Shown: positions 9,067 through 17,636 of the stretch, in pieces
How the letters are laid out: every line of letters starts with the position of its first letter
How positions within the stretch are numbered: position 1 is the first letter of the stretch
From: Sporosarcina oncorhynchi
GTDB lineage: Bacteria; Bacillota; Bacilli; Bacillales_A; Planococcaceae
Length of the DNA: 64,000 nt
Direction: 5' to 3'
NCBI RefSeq assembly: GCF_033304615.1
Contig: NZ_CP129118.1
Coordinates: 2,662,001 to 2,726,000 of the forward strand
The notes under the pieces: model-generated
The model's input: only the letters and a program-made list of their open reading frames with translations
What the model was told of the DNA's origin: nothing
Databases searched by the model: none
Translations under genes and position numbers: made by a program

Positions 9067-9220
9067 AAGGGCTTATTCAATCAGTGGGTGCTTTAACGGT
9101 ATATGGATTGTGCTTCAAAAGGGGCAGTTAGTATTAAGAGTCCTTTTTAACTTGTGTTTATTAATGAGGAGGCAGCCGTATTGTTAAGGAAGGAAATATA
9201 CAAATGCGGGGGGGAGGATT

Positions 9221-9601
9221 TTGAAAAATAATGGAGCATTAATGAATAAGACACCACTATTGCTTATCCTTTTAATCATAGCTGTGGGTTTAATCTATTA
9301 CAAAATGTATTTCACACCAAAAAATTCGCTTGAACTATATCAAGCACTGGCTTTCGCGGAAAGTTTTGAGAGTGTTCAGAAGAAGTTGATGGAAAAGGGG
9401 TATGAAGGCAATATTACAGAAGAAGATTTTAACGCTATTAAGGAGGGTTCGATGTATAAGCCTAGCCAGTTCACAGTCTTTGAATACTATGGTAAATCTT
9501 TTCTCATCGAGACTACTCCAGGCACAGAGCGCTTAAAAATTCTCTCCGTCAAGGAATTACCAGAAGATATTAGACGGTTCTTTTCGGAGTTGGCAGAATA
9601 G
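9221..9601 (+). CDS. Membrane-anchored hypothetical protein (126 aa)
   Basis: A TTG at 9221 behind GGGGAGG gives 126 residues. An internal ATG at 9242 behind GGAGC is an alternative. One N-terminal helix (about residues 12-28) would anchor the protein, leaving a soluble domain of roughly 95 residues outside the cell or facing the cytoplasm. That domain has a FESVQKKLMEKGY helix and a beta-rich second half, a layout seen in small secreted lipoprotein-like proteins of Bacillales, but there is no lipobox cysteine. No function is assigned. Confidence 0.55.
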   Translation: MKNNGALMNKTPLLLILLIIAVGLIYYKMYFTPKNSLELYQALAFAESFESVQKKLMEKGYEGNITEEDFNAIKEGSMYKPSQFTVFEYYGKSFLIETTPGTERLKILSVKELPEDIRRFFSELAE

Positions 9602-9683
9602 GAACAATCCTAACAATGGGTGCAATTCTGTAACAAGGATTTGTACCCTATTTCTATAGTCGGGCTAGACAGGAGGTTAAAAG

Positions 9684-9887
9684 TTGACGCTTAAATGGAA
9701 AAGGGAAAGTATAATATTCGATAGCTTGTTCGAAGCAGATGTTTGGGCCGATTCAATAGGAAACGAAATTTATGCAAAACTGTATGATGGTTATGACACA
9801 CTTGCGGAGATGAAGGAATTCAGGGTCTTTGCGAAAAAGACAATAGATAATGGATATAGATATAAAGTTTGGGTAATACCTTCTTAG
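9684..9887 (+). CDS. Small hypothetical protein (67 aa)
   Basis: A TTG start lies 7 bases after a perfect AGGAGG, giving 67 residues without membrane segments. The sequence alternates short strands and a helix and ends YKVWVIPS. I do not recognise the family. It follows two other small genes in the same direction. The following gap (9888-10098) has no gene. Confidence 0.5.
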   Translation: MTLKWKRESIIFDSLFEADVWADSIGNEIYAKLYDGYDTLAEMKEFRVFAKKTIDNGYRYKVWVIPS

Positions 9888-10100
9888 AATATCCAGAATT
9901 GGGATGCGTTTAAAAAATAAGACAAGTTTACTACAGCGACTTTCTGTTCGATAACGTACAATGTTCGTTTCATTATTAAACATCATCCTGTTCCATCTCA
10001 AACACTTTCCTCTTTCTGAACTGTCAGCAATTGCATGTATGGACTTTACGGCATTGAATGCAGGATTGCGGAAATGTTTTTCAGATTTAATTAATGAAAA

Positions 10101-10141
10101 AGCCAAGTACACTACCGTTTCAGACGGTAGAATACTTGGCT
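10101..10141. terminator. Strong intrinsic terminator between convergent genes
   Basis: AGCCAAGTA (10101-10109) and TACTTGGCT (10133-10141) form the outer stem and TACCG/CGGTA the inner one. T-rich sequence follows on the plus strand and A-rich sequence precedes it. It ends the PadR/DUF2812 operon on the minus strand. Confidence 0.85.
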
Positions 10142-10150
10142 CTTTCTTTT

Positions 10151-11251
10151 CTATACGTGCAACAGTTTCATTTCTCTTCGATAGCCTACAATAATCTTAA
10201 TGAGCATGCCCAGCCACATAATTAGGGTAATTCCCAATACTATTCGTAACACACCCATATAGGACCACTCGAGAAAAGGTCCTGGAACAACAAAAGTGTT
10301 CACATAGAATGATTGAGAACAGATAAGTAAAACAAATGCACCTAAACCTAGATTCATCCGGAAAGCCCTCTTAACATACCTTTTCTTCTCCTCGGGATCA
10401 TAAACGAAAGCAGGAATTTCTTCACCTTTTTCATACGGCATTGCCCAAATCGAATAATTGAGCCATGAAATATTCGATGTGAACTTTAGTTGCCAACCAG
10501 TCTCTTTATGAAAAGAATAGAAGTCCGTATTCACTTTAGGCTCAAAGTTCACTTCGTAGCCGATCAGTTGGGGGTTCTGTTTTCTAAATGTAAATACGGC
10601 CGCCCTTACAGACTCTAGCACTAAGCCTTCAGCTGCTAATTCCTCAAGCCATTCCTTCGTCTGCAATGGTTGATACATCCAACCCGGGCGCATTTTCCGA
10701 ACTTTTCTCCCTCTACTATTCCTATCGATTTCTGCCCCCATCTCATTCATTTCAAATTTTCGATAAGACCGGAATACAAATATTGTTAAGCCCGTTAACG
10801 TGATGAAAATTAGTAGCGGAATCGTCATAGGACCAAGCATGATTTTTCCTGTTATTACATGTGAAGATATTCCCCATATGAAGAAAAACGGGAGCATGCC
10901 AGATAGAATAAAAGTAGAGAATATCAAGAGCAAATAAGCATGCAATCGATTGCGCTTAAAGAGAGTCTCACGCATCGGAGTATAGGTGATTACTTCAGAT
11001 TCATTCTGTAAAATCTGCCACTTTCCAGATGATGTAACGACTTCCCAACCGGAATGTAGTAGTCGTTCTGGGACTTCAGCTTTGTCAAATTGAATTGAAT
11101 ATGTGACGTCAGCGCTCGGCCCCTCTTTAAATGTAAACGTCCGGAGAGTAGGATTGAATTCAATTAAATGAAAACCATTCCTTGCCATTTTGGAAAGCCA
11201 CTGTTCGGTTTCAGTGATTCGATAACTCCAAAACCATCGCATTTTCTTCAT
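10151..11251 (-). CDS. DUF2812 membrane protein of a PadR operon
   Basis: The 366-residue protein contains two DUF2812-like soluble modules, one at the N-terminus (about residues 6-70, starting RWFWSYRITETEQWLSKMARNG) and one in the middle (about 192-265, with TKEWLEELAAEGLVLE). Each is followed by two hydrophobic helices (about 100-165 and 300-360), so it looks like an internal duplication. DUF2812 proteins are regularly encoded after PadR regulators, and their biochemical role is unknown. The start codon overlaps the padR stop by four bases (ATGA), which implies translational coupling and shared control by the operator at 11598-11634. Confidence 0.82.
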   Translation of the reverse strand: MKKMRWFWSYRITETEQWLSKMARNGFHLIEFNPTLRTFTFKEGPSADVTYSIQFDKAEVPERLLHSGWEVVTSSGKWQILQNESEVITYTPMRETLFKRNRLHAYLLLIFSTFILSGMLPFFFIWGISSHVITGKIMLGPMTIPLLIFITLTGLTIFVFRSYRKFEMNEMGAEIDRNSRGRKVRKMRPGWMYQPLQTKEWLEELAAEGLVLESVRAAVFTFRKQNPQLIGYEVNFEPKVNTDFYSFHKETGWQLKFTSNISWLNYSIWAMPYEKGEEIPAFVYDPEEKKRYVKRAFRMNLGLGAFVLLICSQSFYVNTFVVPGPFLEWSYMGVLRIVLGITLIMWLGMLIKIIVGYRREMKLLHV

Positions 11252-11571
11252 ATGAATTCCCTCCTGAATCTTGTTGCATTCTTGTGTAGTTCCTCTAAAC
11301 GAACCATTTCCGCCTGCATGATCAGTTTCCCACGATCTGTTACCTCGTAAATTGTCTTTCGCTTTTCATCCGCAAAAACCGCTATCATCGCGTCTTTATG
11401 CATCTTTGTCAGTGTCCCATAGACAGTTCCAGATCCTAGTCTTAATCGCCCGTCTGTCAATTCTTCGACACACTGGATAATTCCATATCCGTGACGGGGC
11501 TCAGTCAGTGATAACAGTATGTAGAATGCCGTTTCTGTCATCGGCACATATTTCTTTATTAATTTTTCCAC
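11248..11571 (-). CDS. PadR-family transcriptional regulator
   Basis: The 107-residue protein is a short PadR regulator: a winged helix-turn-helix (about residues 10-85, with LSLTEPRHGYGIIQCVEE and LGSGTVYGTLTKMHKDAMI) and a brief C-terminal helix for dimerisation. PadR repressors bind long palindromes and release DNA on binding a drug or phenolic ligand. The AGGAG ribosome site and ATG are clear. A near-perfect palindrome over its own promoter indicates autorepression. The only co-transcribed partner is the DUF2812 gene. Confidence 0.9.
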   Translation of the reverse strand: MEKLIKKYVPMTETAFYILLSLTEPRHGYGIIQCVEELTDGRLRLGSGTVYGTLTKMHKDAMIAVFADEKRKTIYEVTDRGKLIMQAEMVRLEELHKNATRFRREFI

Positions 11572-11597
11572 AAAACTCCTCCATATGTCTCGTTGCT

Positions 11598-11641
11598 ATA
11601 TGTCATGCCGTGACTATATCACGACATGACATATAAAACAA
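11598..11641 (-). promoter_or_regulatory. padR promoter with embedded palindromic operator
   Basis: On the reverse strand a -35 TTGTTT (complement of 11636-11641) and a -10 TATAGT (complement of 11613-11618) are 17 bases apart. The spacer is filled by one arm of a 16-base palindrome: arms 11598-11613 and 11619-11634, one mismatch, 5-base centre. Bound PadR would block RNA polymerase directly. Confidence 0.8.
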
Positions 11642-11741
11642 CATGAACAAGAAACAAGTCAACGTTTTTTTTAATCTTGTTATTACGGTAAAGTTCCTAT
11701 AATTCAGTAGGCACGCTCTTTTAAAACGACTTTTTTCAGAT

Positions 11742-11778
11742 AAAAAACGTGTACTCCCTTCGAAAATGGAAGTACACG
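11742..11778 (-). terminator. Intrinsic terminator after lipoprotein gene
   Basis: CGTGTACT (11748-11755) and AGTACACG (11771-11778) form the stem, with extra CC/GG pairs inside. On the reverse strand a U run (complement of 11742-11747) follows, 10 bases after the stop codon of the lipoprotein gene. Confidence 0.85.
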
Positions 11779-11787
11779 CAGACTATA

Positions 11788-12492
11788 TTAATCTTCAAAT
11801 ACGATTGTAGATACTGCGCAATATTCTCCACGTGAATCTGTGAAGAATTCGATTTTACCACTAATAGGTAGTTCGAGAAGTTCAATTGTTCCGCTAAAAT
11901 CAGCTCCATAGTAATAAGCAAATCGTCTATGATCGAATCCTTCCGCCGTTTCCTGTCCGTCATCTTCAAACCAAGTGGCATCCAAATTCAATCCGTACTC
12001 TTCCAGGTCCGCAAAATATTGCTGGGCGACATTATAAGGGTTAGAGTCATGGCAGAACTTTCCTTGCCATATACCATTATCGCCGTTTTCCATCTCCGCT
12101 ACCAACTGCCAGTCGTCATACATTGGCATGAAGTAGCCGTTTGGATGATCGATATTCCCTTCATATAAGTCATAATATGGAGAAACTGCATAGAAAAAGT
12201 CTGGCGATACGCCGCCTTCATCTTCCCCCTCGCCAAACATTGTCGAAGGATCTTCACCTTCCTGCTCATCCACTTCTGTTTCTGCAGCTACGGTAGTGAC
12301 ACCCGTTTTTCCCGTGCTTGCTGTTTCTTCACTTGTATCGGTCTTTTCTTTCGCTGCTTCATCTTGTACCATCTGATCTACATTCTTGATCAGACTTTCC
12401 ACACTTTGGATCAACCCTTCAGCTTCACTACATCCTGACAGTAGCACCATCATTGCTATTACCGATATGCTACGAAATAGAATCGTCTTCAT
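11788..12492 (-). CDS. Secreted lipoprotein, acidic linker plus globular domain
   Basis: The 234-residue protein starts at the ATG at 12492 behind GGAGG. An upstream in-frame ATG at 12534 lacks a ribosome site. A signal peptide ends in the lipobox LLSGC with Cys21 as the lipid site. After it comes a threonine/glutamate-rich linker (about 45-95) and a C-terminal domain (about 95-234) rich in aromatic residues, of unknown family. It should sit on the outer face of the membrane. The gene is single, with its own terminator. Function unknown. Confidence 0.7.
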   Translation of the reverse strand: MKTILFRSISVIAMMVLLSGCSEAEGLIQSVESLIKNVDQMVQDEAAKEKTDTSEETASTGKTGVTTVAAETEVDEQEGEDPSTMFGEGEDEGGVSPDFFYAVSPYYDLYEGNIDHPNGYFMPMYDDWQLVAEMENGDNGIWQGKFCHDSNPYNVAQQYFADLEEYGLNLDATWFEDDGQETAEGFDHRRFAYYYGADFSGTIELLELPISGKIEFFTDSRGEYCAVSTIVFED

Positions 12493-12663
12493 TATCGTTT
12501 CCTCCATTTCCTTCAAACGTATACATTTCATCATATAAGCTGAAAGTTAAAGGAGCGTTAAATCAATTTTTCTATTTACGTCTTTATGACAAATGACATT
12601 CTACTAGTCAAATGACGAATTCCTAAGTCAATTCAACTACATTATTCCTTGTTACCGATACAT

Positions 12664-13188
12664 TTAATAATTTTGCAGTCGTTTACTAGCGGGAATTGCC
12701 TGAAGCCTTACTGCAACGACAATACCGAGTACCGCCCCGCTAATACTTGATACGAGAAACGGTGGCATGAAGAAGAAGGCAGTCACAGTCGTTCCCATTA
12801 GAATAGCGGCGTATGGAACTGCAAACAACGATGCAATCAATCCTGTCCCGATAATTTCGCCGACTGCCGCCATCCATGCACGCCCGGAATGTTTATACAT
12901 TAAACCCGCAAGCGTTGCACCGATCATTCCGCCTGGAAACGCAAGAAGTGAACCTGTTCCTGTTAAGATACGAACTAGCCCCGTCATGAAAGCGATAATG
13001 ACCGCGGGCAACGGTCCTAAAAGTATCGCTGCAACTACATTGACGGCATGCTGAATCGGATACGCGCGGGCAATTCCAGCGGGAAAGGAGACAAATGTTG
13101 AACCGGCAACTGCAATCGCTGTAAAAACCGTCATCAGCACGAGTTTCTTCGTGCTTATCCGATTACTGTTTTCGATTTTCCTTTCCAT
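12664..13188 (-). CDS. thiW: ThiW, ECF transporter S component for thiazole
   Basis: The 174-residue protein has five to six membrane helices and the ThiW signature region FPAGIARAYPIQHAVNV near the N-terminus. ThiW proteins are substrate-binding S components of energy-coupling-factor transporters and are thought to bring in hydroxyethylthiazole, the substrate of ThiM. The EcfA/EcfT module is expected elsewhere in the genome. It is the last gene of the thi operon and its start overlaps the end of thiE by 34 bases. Assignment rests on sequence pattern plus position beside thiM/thiE, as known for thiW loci. Confidence 0.85.
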   Translation of the reverse strand: MERKIENSNRISTKKLVLMTVFTAIAVAGSTFVSFPAGIARAYPIQHAVNVVAAILLGPLPAVIIAFMTGLVRILTGTGSLLAFPGGMIGATLAGLMYKHSGRAWMAAVGEIIGTGLIASLFAVPYAAILMGTTVTAFFFMPPFLVSSISGAVLGIVVAVRLQAIPASKRLQNY

Positions 13189-13817
13189 TGCAAGAAAACC
13201 CCTTTCAGCTCCAAAGTTGCATTCTCGACATCCTTTGCGGCAGCGATTGCTGATATGACTGAAATCCCGGATGCACCTGCCTGAAACACAGGTCCAGCAT
13301 TCGTCGCTGTAATGCCGCCTATACCCATAATTGGTAAATCCGGATAGAGACCGGACACTTCCTGAATCATCTTTGTACCCGCAACTGGTTTAGCATCCAT
13401 TTTGGACACTGTCGCATATACCGGCCCCATACCGATATAATCCGCTCCAGCGATTTTCGCCGCTTTCGCCTCTTCGACCGTATGGACGGAAACACCAAGT
13501 ATTTTAGTTGGCCCGATTTTCTTACGGACTTCAACTGCGCAAGCATCATCCTGACCGACATGCACACCATCAGCTTTGATTTCAATAGCTAGTTCGACAT
13601 CATCATTGACGATGAACGGCACGCCATATTGAGCACATAGCCGTTGACAACTTTGCGCGAAAGCCTTTTTTTCATTTCCTTGTAAAGCCTTTATGCCTTT
13701 TTCACGTAATTGAAAACAAGTTATTCCGCCTTTTAACGCATCTTCTAGAACAGACAACGGATTGTCCGCATTCACAGAACCCATGATGAAATACAAACCG
13801 TAGTCAACGTTTTCCAA
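13155..13817 (-). CDS. thiE: Thiamine-phosphate synthase
   Basis: ThiE joins hydroxymethylpyrimidine diphosphate to hydroxyethylthiazole phosphate, giving thiamine phosphate. The 220-residue protein shows the TIM-barrel motifs FQLREKG, PFIVNDDVELA, ADGVHVGQDD and MGIGGIT, all expected positions for phosphate and pyrimidine binding. The start is a TTG at 13817 behind AAAGGATG and overlaps the thiD stop by 14 bases. The downstream thiW start overlaps its 3' end, so the group is translated as a tight unit. Confidence 0.95.
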   Translation of the reverse strand: MENVDYGLYFIMGSVNADNPLSVLEDALKGGITCFQLREKGIKALQGNEKKAFAQSCQRLCAQYGVPFIVNDDVELAIEIKADGVHVGQDDACAVEVRKKIGPTKILGVSVHTVEEAKAAKIAGADYIGMGPVYATVSKMDAKPVAGTKMIQEVSGLYPDLPIMGIGGITATNAGPVFQAGASGISVISAIAAAKDVENATLELKGVFLQWKGKSKTVIG

Positions 13818-14643
13818 TCAATTCAACATCCTTTCGTTCCGCAAGCCCTCGTTTTCGAAGCGCTGCATGATGGGTTGGTCCGTGACCATGTCCGATTCCT
13901 AATCCATCCTCAATCGCCGCCTGAATGAACTGCTTTGCTTTGATGACGGCATCGCGAATCGTTGCACCTTTTGCGAGTTCCGCGGTAATTGCTGCTGCGA
14001 ACGTGCAGCCTGTTCCATGTGTATCTTTCGTTTGGATTCGTTCGCTCTTCATTAAGAAGTAATCGCCTTCTGCTGACATGAACAGATCTTCCGCGAATTG
14101 TTCATCTTCCCGATGACCGCCCTTCATGACTACGGCAGTGCAACCCATCTGCAATAACTGCTGTGCAGCTGACTCCATATGTGCTAATGATTTGATAGAC
14201 ATGCCTGTCAGCACTTCTGCTTCAGGGATGTTAGGTGTCAATAGTGTTGCAAGCGGAATGAGTTGCTCTTTCAAAGCATCAATCGCATTTTGTTGTAGCA
14301 ATGAAGAGCCGCCTTTCGCAATCATGACAGGATCAATTACGAGCGGAAATGATGGGTACCGCTTTAACGTATCCGCAACTGCCTCAATAATTTCCGATGA
14401 AAACAACATTCCCGTTTTCGCTGCACCTACCGTGAAATCATCTAGCACCGCTTCGATCTGCGAAACGACCATAGCTGGTTCAATCGGTTGGACGGCATGC
14501 ACACCAAGCGTATTTTGAGCTGTGACCGCAGTCAGCGCAGATGTCCCGAACGTGTCGAGCTCCTGGAATGTTTTCAGATCTGCTTGGATGCCTGCCCCTC
14601 CACCACTATCAGATCCTGCGATTGTAAGTGTCACTGAAGTCAT
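13804..14643 (-). CDS. thiD: Hydroxymethylpyrimidine/phosphomethylpyrimidine kinase
   Basis: ThiD phosphorylates hydroxymethylpyrimidine twice to the diphosphate used by ThiE. The 279-residue ribokinase-fold protein begins with the expected AGSDSGGGAGIQADLKTF motif and has the ATP/anion-hole segment DTHGTGCTFAAAI near residue 210. The ATG follows AGGAGG, two bases after the thiM stop. Presence of thiD and thiM with thiE and absence of thiC, thiG, thiF and thiS here mark this locus as a salvage unit. Confidence 0.95.
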   Translation of the reverse strand: MTSVTLTIAGSDSGGGAGIQADLKTFQELDTFGTSALTAVTAQNTLGVHAVQPIEPAMVVSQIEAVLDDFTVGAAKTGMLFSSEIIEAVADTLKRYPSFPLVIDPVMIAKGGSSLLQQNAIDALKEQLIPLATLLTPNIPEAEVLTGMSIKSLAHMESAAQQLLQMGCTAVVMKGGHREDEQFAEDLFMSAEGDYFLMKSERIQTKDTHGTGCTFAAAITAELAKGATIRDAVIKAKQFIQAAIEDGLGIGHGHGPTHHAALRKRGLAERKDVELIGKR

Positions 14644-14645
14644 TG

Positions 14646-15452
14646 TCAGAAAACCTCCTCTTGAATGAATAGTGATGCGTGATTCAGGTCTTTATCAGTC
14701 AGGAGATGAAGTGCATTCAAAAAATGGACCTCAAAATCCCCTGGCCCCTCAGTCCGCTCGGCCGCCCATTCACCAGCTTTTTTATAAAACGCTAGACTAT
14801 ATGCGACTGCTTCAAGCTTGTCGTTCTTGCCAACAGCTAGAAATGCGGCTGCAACGGCACTCAACAAACAACCCATACCCGTGATTTTACTCATGAGCGG
14901 ATGGCCGCCTGTAATCTGCAATACTTTTTCTCCATCCGTCACTAGATCCGTTTCACCTGTAACTGCCACTAGGCATCGATGGCGAACAGCCACATCTTTC
15001 GCAGCCCACTGAATATTAGCAGTACCTTCTCCGGCATCGACACCCTTCGCATTCCAGGCAACACCAGCAATGGCTGCAATCTCGCCGGCGTTTCCACGGA
15101 TGAGCGTTACGTCCAATTCATTCAGCAGTGTTGACACGGTCTGTTTACGAAACGTAGTTGCTCCTGCACCGACTGGATCCAATACGAGTGGATGACCATT
15201 GGCATTGGCGCTTTGCCCTGCAGCAATCATCGATCCGATGACCTTACTATCAAGTGTACCGATATTAAGAAGTGTAGCTGCAGAAAAAGCAGATACATCT
15301 GCCGCTTCTTCGATTGAAGCCGCCATAATTGGGGAAGCTCCGAGTGATAACAAGCCATTTGCCTGAAAGTTCGCCACAACGATATTCGTTATACAATGGA
15401 CGATCGGGCTTGTTTTACGCACTTCATTGAGCAATGGAATTCCTGCCTTCAT
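14646..15452 (-). CDS. thiM: Hydroxyethylthiazole kinase
   Basis: ThiM phosphorylates hydroxyethylthiazole for ThiE. The 268-residue protein carries HCITNIVVANFQANGLLSLG near the N-terminus, LDPVGAGATTFR (about residues 90-101), RGNAGEIAA and a KITGMGCLLSA anion-hole segment with the catalytic cysteine region. The ATG follows AGGAGG. It is the first gene after the TPP riboswitch, so the whole operon should be switched off when thiamine diphosphate is abundant. Confidence 0.95.
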   Translation of the reverse strand: MKAGIPLLNEVRKTSPIVHCITNIVVANFQANGLLSLGASPIMAASIEEAADVSAFSAATLLNIGTLDSKVIGSMIAAGQSANANGHPLVLDPVGAGATTFRKQTVSTLLNELDVTLIRGNAGEIAAIAGVAWNAKGVDAGEGTANIQWAAKDVAVRHRCLVAVTGETDLVTDGEKVLQITGGHPLMSKITGMGCLLSAVAAAFLAVGKNDKLEAVAYSLAFYKKAGEWAAERTEGPGDFEVHFLNALHLLTDKDLNHASLFIQEEVF

Positions 15453-15624
15453 ACTTGAACCTCCTCATTTAAAAGAGACCATTGCTGTTTTGTATATGCC
15501 AGATTCCCAAAATGCTTCTCACATTGACAACTTTTCAATTTGGACTCAAAAACCCCACCGTATTGTCTCCGTACCTCTTCACAAATCGTCATCCCAACCA
15601 CTCCTCTACTAATTTTGGAAAACC

Positions 15625-15666
15625 AAAAAAGCCGCTTCTCTCAACACGTACGTTGAAGAAGCGGCT
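15625..15666 (-). terminator. Riboswitch-controlled terminator of the thi operon
   Basis: On the reverse strand a stem of about 15 bp (AGCCGCTTCTTCAAC with a complementary arm, between 15630 and 15666) is followed by a U run at 15625-15630. It lies between the TPP aptamer and thiM, the expected expression platform for premature termination. Confidence 0.85.
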
Positions 15667-15703
15667 CGCAAATCGGCGTAAGATAACCATAGGAAGACAT
15701 GCG

Positions 15704-15800
15704 ATCCACTTCCCTACGCTGGTATGAGCCAGATCAGGTTCTAAGGGTCCGCATATTGATACACGTCTCAGTCTTTCACAAAGACTCCCCCAGTGGTTAA
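15704..15800 (-). promoter_or_regulatory. TPP riboswitch (THI element)
   Basis: The reverse strand shows the conserved aptamer pieces in order: ACCACTGGGGGAGTC, a CTGAGA loop, ACCCTTAGAACCTGATCTGG and ACCAGCGTAGGGAAGTGG, with outer pairing CCACT/AGTGG. This is the classic thiamine-diphosphate aptamer. It precedes a terminator and thiMDEW, so ligand binding should terminate transcription. Confidence 0.97.
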
Positions 15801-15821
15801 CTTAATTTAGTTTTCAATTTC

Positions 15822-15849
15822 ACTATAGCATAGATCAATCGATTGGCAA
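15822..15849 (-). promoter_or_regulatory. Promoter of the thi operon
   Basis: On the reverse strand a -35 TTGCCA (complement of 15844-15849) and a -10 TATAGT (complement of 15822-15827), preceded by TGC as an extended -10, are 16 bases apart. They lie about 20 bases upstream of the TPP aptamer. Confidence 0.7.
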
Positions 15850-15904
15850 GAGGTTCCAATCTTTTTCGAAAGAAAGTCGATGTATTTGAATGATAACTAT
15901 TCCT

Positions 15905-16318
15905 TCACTTTACAATCGTCACTGGGCATCTCATTCGCTTCACTGCTTTTTGGTTAATGTCACCAAATACCGAACCTTTGAAGGCGTTCAGACTATTACT
16001 TCCGATAACGAGATGATCCACTTCATTGGCATTGACATATTTGATAATCGTTGGACCGGTTGCACCTGTCAGTAATGTAATCGTCGGCTCAACTCCTTCT
16101 TGTTCCGCCAGCTTTACAATTGGACGGACATTTCTCTGTTGGTAAGCGTTTAAGTGTTCAACACTATTTTTCAGCAGGCGTTCATCTTCAACTTTATTAA
16201 AATCGGTGACGAAAATAATTTCCAGATGGGTATCTGGTAAATATTTGACGAGCGTAAGTGCGTGTTTCGTCGCACTGATTGCACTTTCAGAACCATCAAT
16301 GGCAACTGCAATATTCAT
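15905..16318 (-). CDS. Universal stress protein (UspA family)
   Basis: The 137-residue protein has the Usp fold: an N-terminal MNIAVAIDGSESA strand-loop, a central alpha/beta region and a C-terminal HLVIGSNSLNAFKGSVFGD-type segment ending CPVTIVK. In ATP-binding family members the C-terminal loop is G-2x-G-9x-G-S/T. Here the second glycine is replaced (GSNS) and the final serine is aspartate (FGD), so nucleotide binding may be weak or altered. The ATG follows AGAGGAGG. Single gene, function in stress survival inferred from the family. Confidence 0.88.
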   Translation of the reverse strand: MNIAVAIDGSESAISATKHALTLVKYLPDTHLEIIFVTDFNKVEDERLLKNSVEHLNAYQQRNVRPIVKLAEQEGVEPTITLLTGATGPTIIKYVNANEVDHLVIGSNSLNAFKGSVFGDINQKAVKRMRCPVTIVK

Positions 16319-16520
16319 AATCGACCTCCTCTACCTCTCATTGGTTTTACATAATAAAACTGATTGTATCAGACCTCGCACAGATTTCAATGAATGCGGA
16401 AAAACGATATACTTGTAAGTACCCTAAATGCATTTAAATATGCCTATCTTTCATACTGGATTGTTTCGTATAGAGTCAGGCATGTGATATGGTTACAGAA
16501 AAATGACAGGTGGTGCCGAA

Positions 16521-17636
16521 TTGAAATTCTCCGTTAAAAAAGTGCTTGGATACTGCCTTCTGCTCTTTTGTATCATACTATCTATCCTATTTGTTAATTT
16601 GAACTACACATTTTATGATCGGCCCATCGCCAAAGTGATCGAAACAGTACTTGAAGAAACAACTGCTACAACCGATCGCCACGGCAATGAAGATACATTA
16701 TTCACACAGCATATTACGGCCCAGATGAAAAACGGTCCCCAAAAAGGCATGCTGATTTCACTGCAAAACGATTATTCCTATTCAGGTGCCTATGACCAGG
16801 AATACCGAGTAGGGAATGATTTGTTTGTTCTTCCCGATGAACAAGTCGCTGGAGCAGATAATCTGACCGGTATTATTACCGATGTAAAGAGGGATAAGCA
16901 CGCATTAATTATCGCATGGATTTTCATCTTCGCATTAATGATTGTCGGCAAACGTCAAGGCGTATTTGCCATTATTAGCTTTGCCCTAAATGTCCTAATC
17001 TTATCGTTTGCACTCGATATTTATGTCAACAACCCCTCAGTGAATCTGTTGCTCATATGTGGGATTTGCATTCTGTTATTCACGTGCATCTCGCTTGTCT
17101 TCGTTAGCGGTTTCAGCGAAAAGACGTATGCAGCAATCGTTGCAACGTTAGTCGGAACCGTAGCTTCCTTGGCAATCGCATTGCTCGTCCTACGCCTTAC
17201 TTCGGACAACGGCCTTCGCTATGAAGAGATGCAATTCGTCACCCGTCCTTACCGGCTCGTCTTTATTGGCGGATTGTTCATCGGATCACTTGGTGCGATT
17301 ATGGATATCGCCATTACGTTATCTTCGTCGATGTTTGCGTTATACGAGAAAGATCGGTCACTGAGCAGAAAAGCATTGAAGGAATCCGGGATGGACATCG
17401 GCCAGGATATTATGGGGACGATTACAAACATTCTTTTCCTTGCGTACATTTGCGGTTCGATTCCAATGCTTGTCCTGTCGTTTAAAAATGGGACGCCATT
17501 AGGATTCACGTTTTCTATGAATTTGTCGCTGGAAGTGACCCGCGCCTTAGTTGGAGGGATTGGCATCGTGTTGACAATTCCAATTGCTGTCTATACATCG
17601 CTCTTTTTCATCGATAGAAAGAAGGCTCGCTTATGA
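16521..17636 (+). CDS. YibE/F-family membrane protein, first of pair
   Basis: The protein (371 residues from the TTG at 16521, which follows AGGTGG; an ATG at 16503 lacks a ribosome site) has one N-terminal helix, an extracytoplasmic domain of about 100 residues, and then about seven membrane helices. The helix region around residues 240-300 with GGLFIGSLGAIMDIAITLSS and SGMDIGQDIMGT is the YibE/F family core. The role of the family is not established. Its stop overlaps the next gene start by four bases (ATGA), so both are made together and probably form one complex. Confidence 0.85.
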   Translation: MKFSVKKVLGYCLLLFCIILSILFVNLNYTFYDRPIAKVIETVLEETTATTDRHGNEDTLFTQHITAQMKNGPQKGMLISLQNDYSYSGAYDQEYRVGNDLFVLPDEQVAGADNLTGIITDVKRDKHALIIAWIFIFALMIVGKRQGVFAIISFALNVLILSFALDIYVNNPSVNLLLICGICILLFTCISLVFVSGFSEKTYAAIVATLVGTVASLAIALLVLRLTSDNGLRYEEMQFVTRPYRLVFIGGLFIGSLGAIMDIAITLSSSMFALYEKDRSLSRKALKESGMDIGQDIMGTITNILFLAYICGSIPMLVLSFKNGTPLGFTFSMNLSLEVTRALVGGIGIVLTIPIAVYTSLFFIDRKKARL

